NCBI GenBank assembly: GCA_003250235.1
Contig: QKGY01000030.1
Coordinates: 1 to 13,678 of the forward strand
Origin: Desulfuromonadaceae bacterium
GTDB taxonomy: Bacteria; Desulfobacterota; Desulfuromonadia; Desulfuromonadales; SZUA-540
Length of the DNA stretch: 13,678 bases
Direction: 5' to 3'
Positions within the stretch are counted from its first letter, which is position 1; each line of letters starts with the position of its first letter. Positions 13,578-13,678 of this stretch are shown one piece after another. The notes below the pieces were generated by a model. It was not told the DNA's origin. It did not search any database and was given only the letters and a program-made list of their open reading frames with translations. A program made the translations under genes and the position numbers.

Positions 13578-13678
13578 TCAGTACCGACCGAACTCCGCAT
13601 CATCCAGGGCAATCATTTCTTTAGGTTCGATTTTAGCGGCATGAGGTTTGGGAAGAGCCTTTTTCCCCCAGTTAGCAG
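13578..13678 (-). CDS. C-terminal fragment of a protein entering from the right edge, possibly a chemotaxis receptor
   Basis: The last 32 codons of a leftward gene, ending at TGA (13580-13578). The readable tail is NWGKKALPKPHAAKIEP followed by KEMIALDDAEFGRY. A Lys/Pro/Ala-rich linker ending in an acidic EMI-LDD-EF type tail is reminiscent of C-termini of methyl-accepting chemotaxis proteins in Geobacter-like bacteria, but that is recalled rather than tested. The strong terminator 30 bases downstream supports a real gene end. The frame in this stretch is open to the window edge. Confidence 0.55.
   Translation of the reverse strand, partial: ANWGKKALPKPHAAKIEPKEMIALDDAEFGRY

Overview
The window reads as ordinary chromosomal DNA of a moderately GC-rich Gram-negative bacterium. 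The density of multidomain histidine kinases and GGDEF/EAL proteins, the style of the Hsp20 and the Cys-containing PAS domain recall Desulfuromonadales/Geobacter relatives (Desulfobacterota). That placement is an inference from gene style, not from a search. No RNA genes, insertion sequences, CRISPR arrays or phage genes were seen.

Layout, left to right: the C-terminal ~290 codons of the tRNA-modification enzyme QueG on the + strand (2-874); a membrane-bound histidine kinase without a visible partner on the - strand, meeting queG tail to tail (876-2387); a periplasmic-binding-domain/PAS/PAS/GGDEF/EAL receptor (- strand, to 5543) with a GNRA-loop terminator behind it; a divergent control region with a sigma70-like promoter facing each way; an Hsp20 small heat-shock protein on the + strand (5831-6352); a terminator hairpin; a PAS/GAF/PAS/GGDEF/EAL protein (- strand, 6418-8940); a ~320-bp gap; an NtrC-type sigma54 activator (- strand, 9263-10696); just upstream of it, a REC-GAF-PAS-PAS hybrid histidine kinase whose reading frame breaks between the phosphoacceptor domain and the ATPase domain (10696-13216); a ~300-bp leader region; a strong bidirectional terminator; and the last 32 codons of another - strand gene, perhaps a chemotaxis receptor.

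Taken together this is a signalling island. Two composite c-di-GMP enzymes, one probably reading a periplasmic solute and one cytoplasmic signals, sit beside an orphan kinase and a kinase/NtrC-like regulator pair overlapping by one base. The points most worth a second look are the frame break in the hybrid kinase, substitutions at ligand or catalytic positions in both enzyme domains of the 840-residue GGDEF/EAL protein, an 11/14-identical tandem duplication in the N-terminal arm of Hsp20, and a perfect 8-bp hairpin at the predicted 5' end of the hsp20 mRNA. I did not find a clearly new multigene system; these are gene-level oddities.
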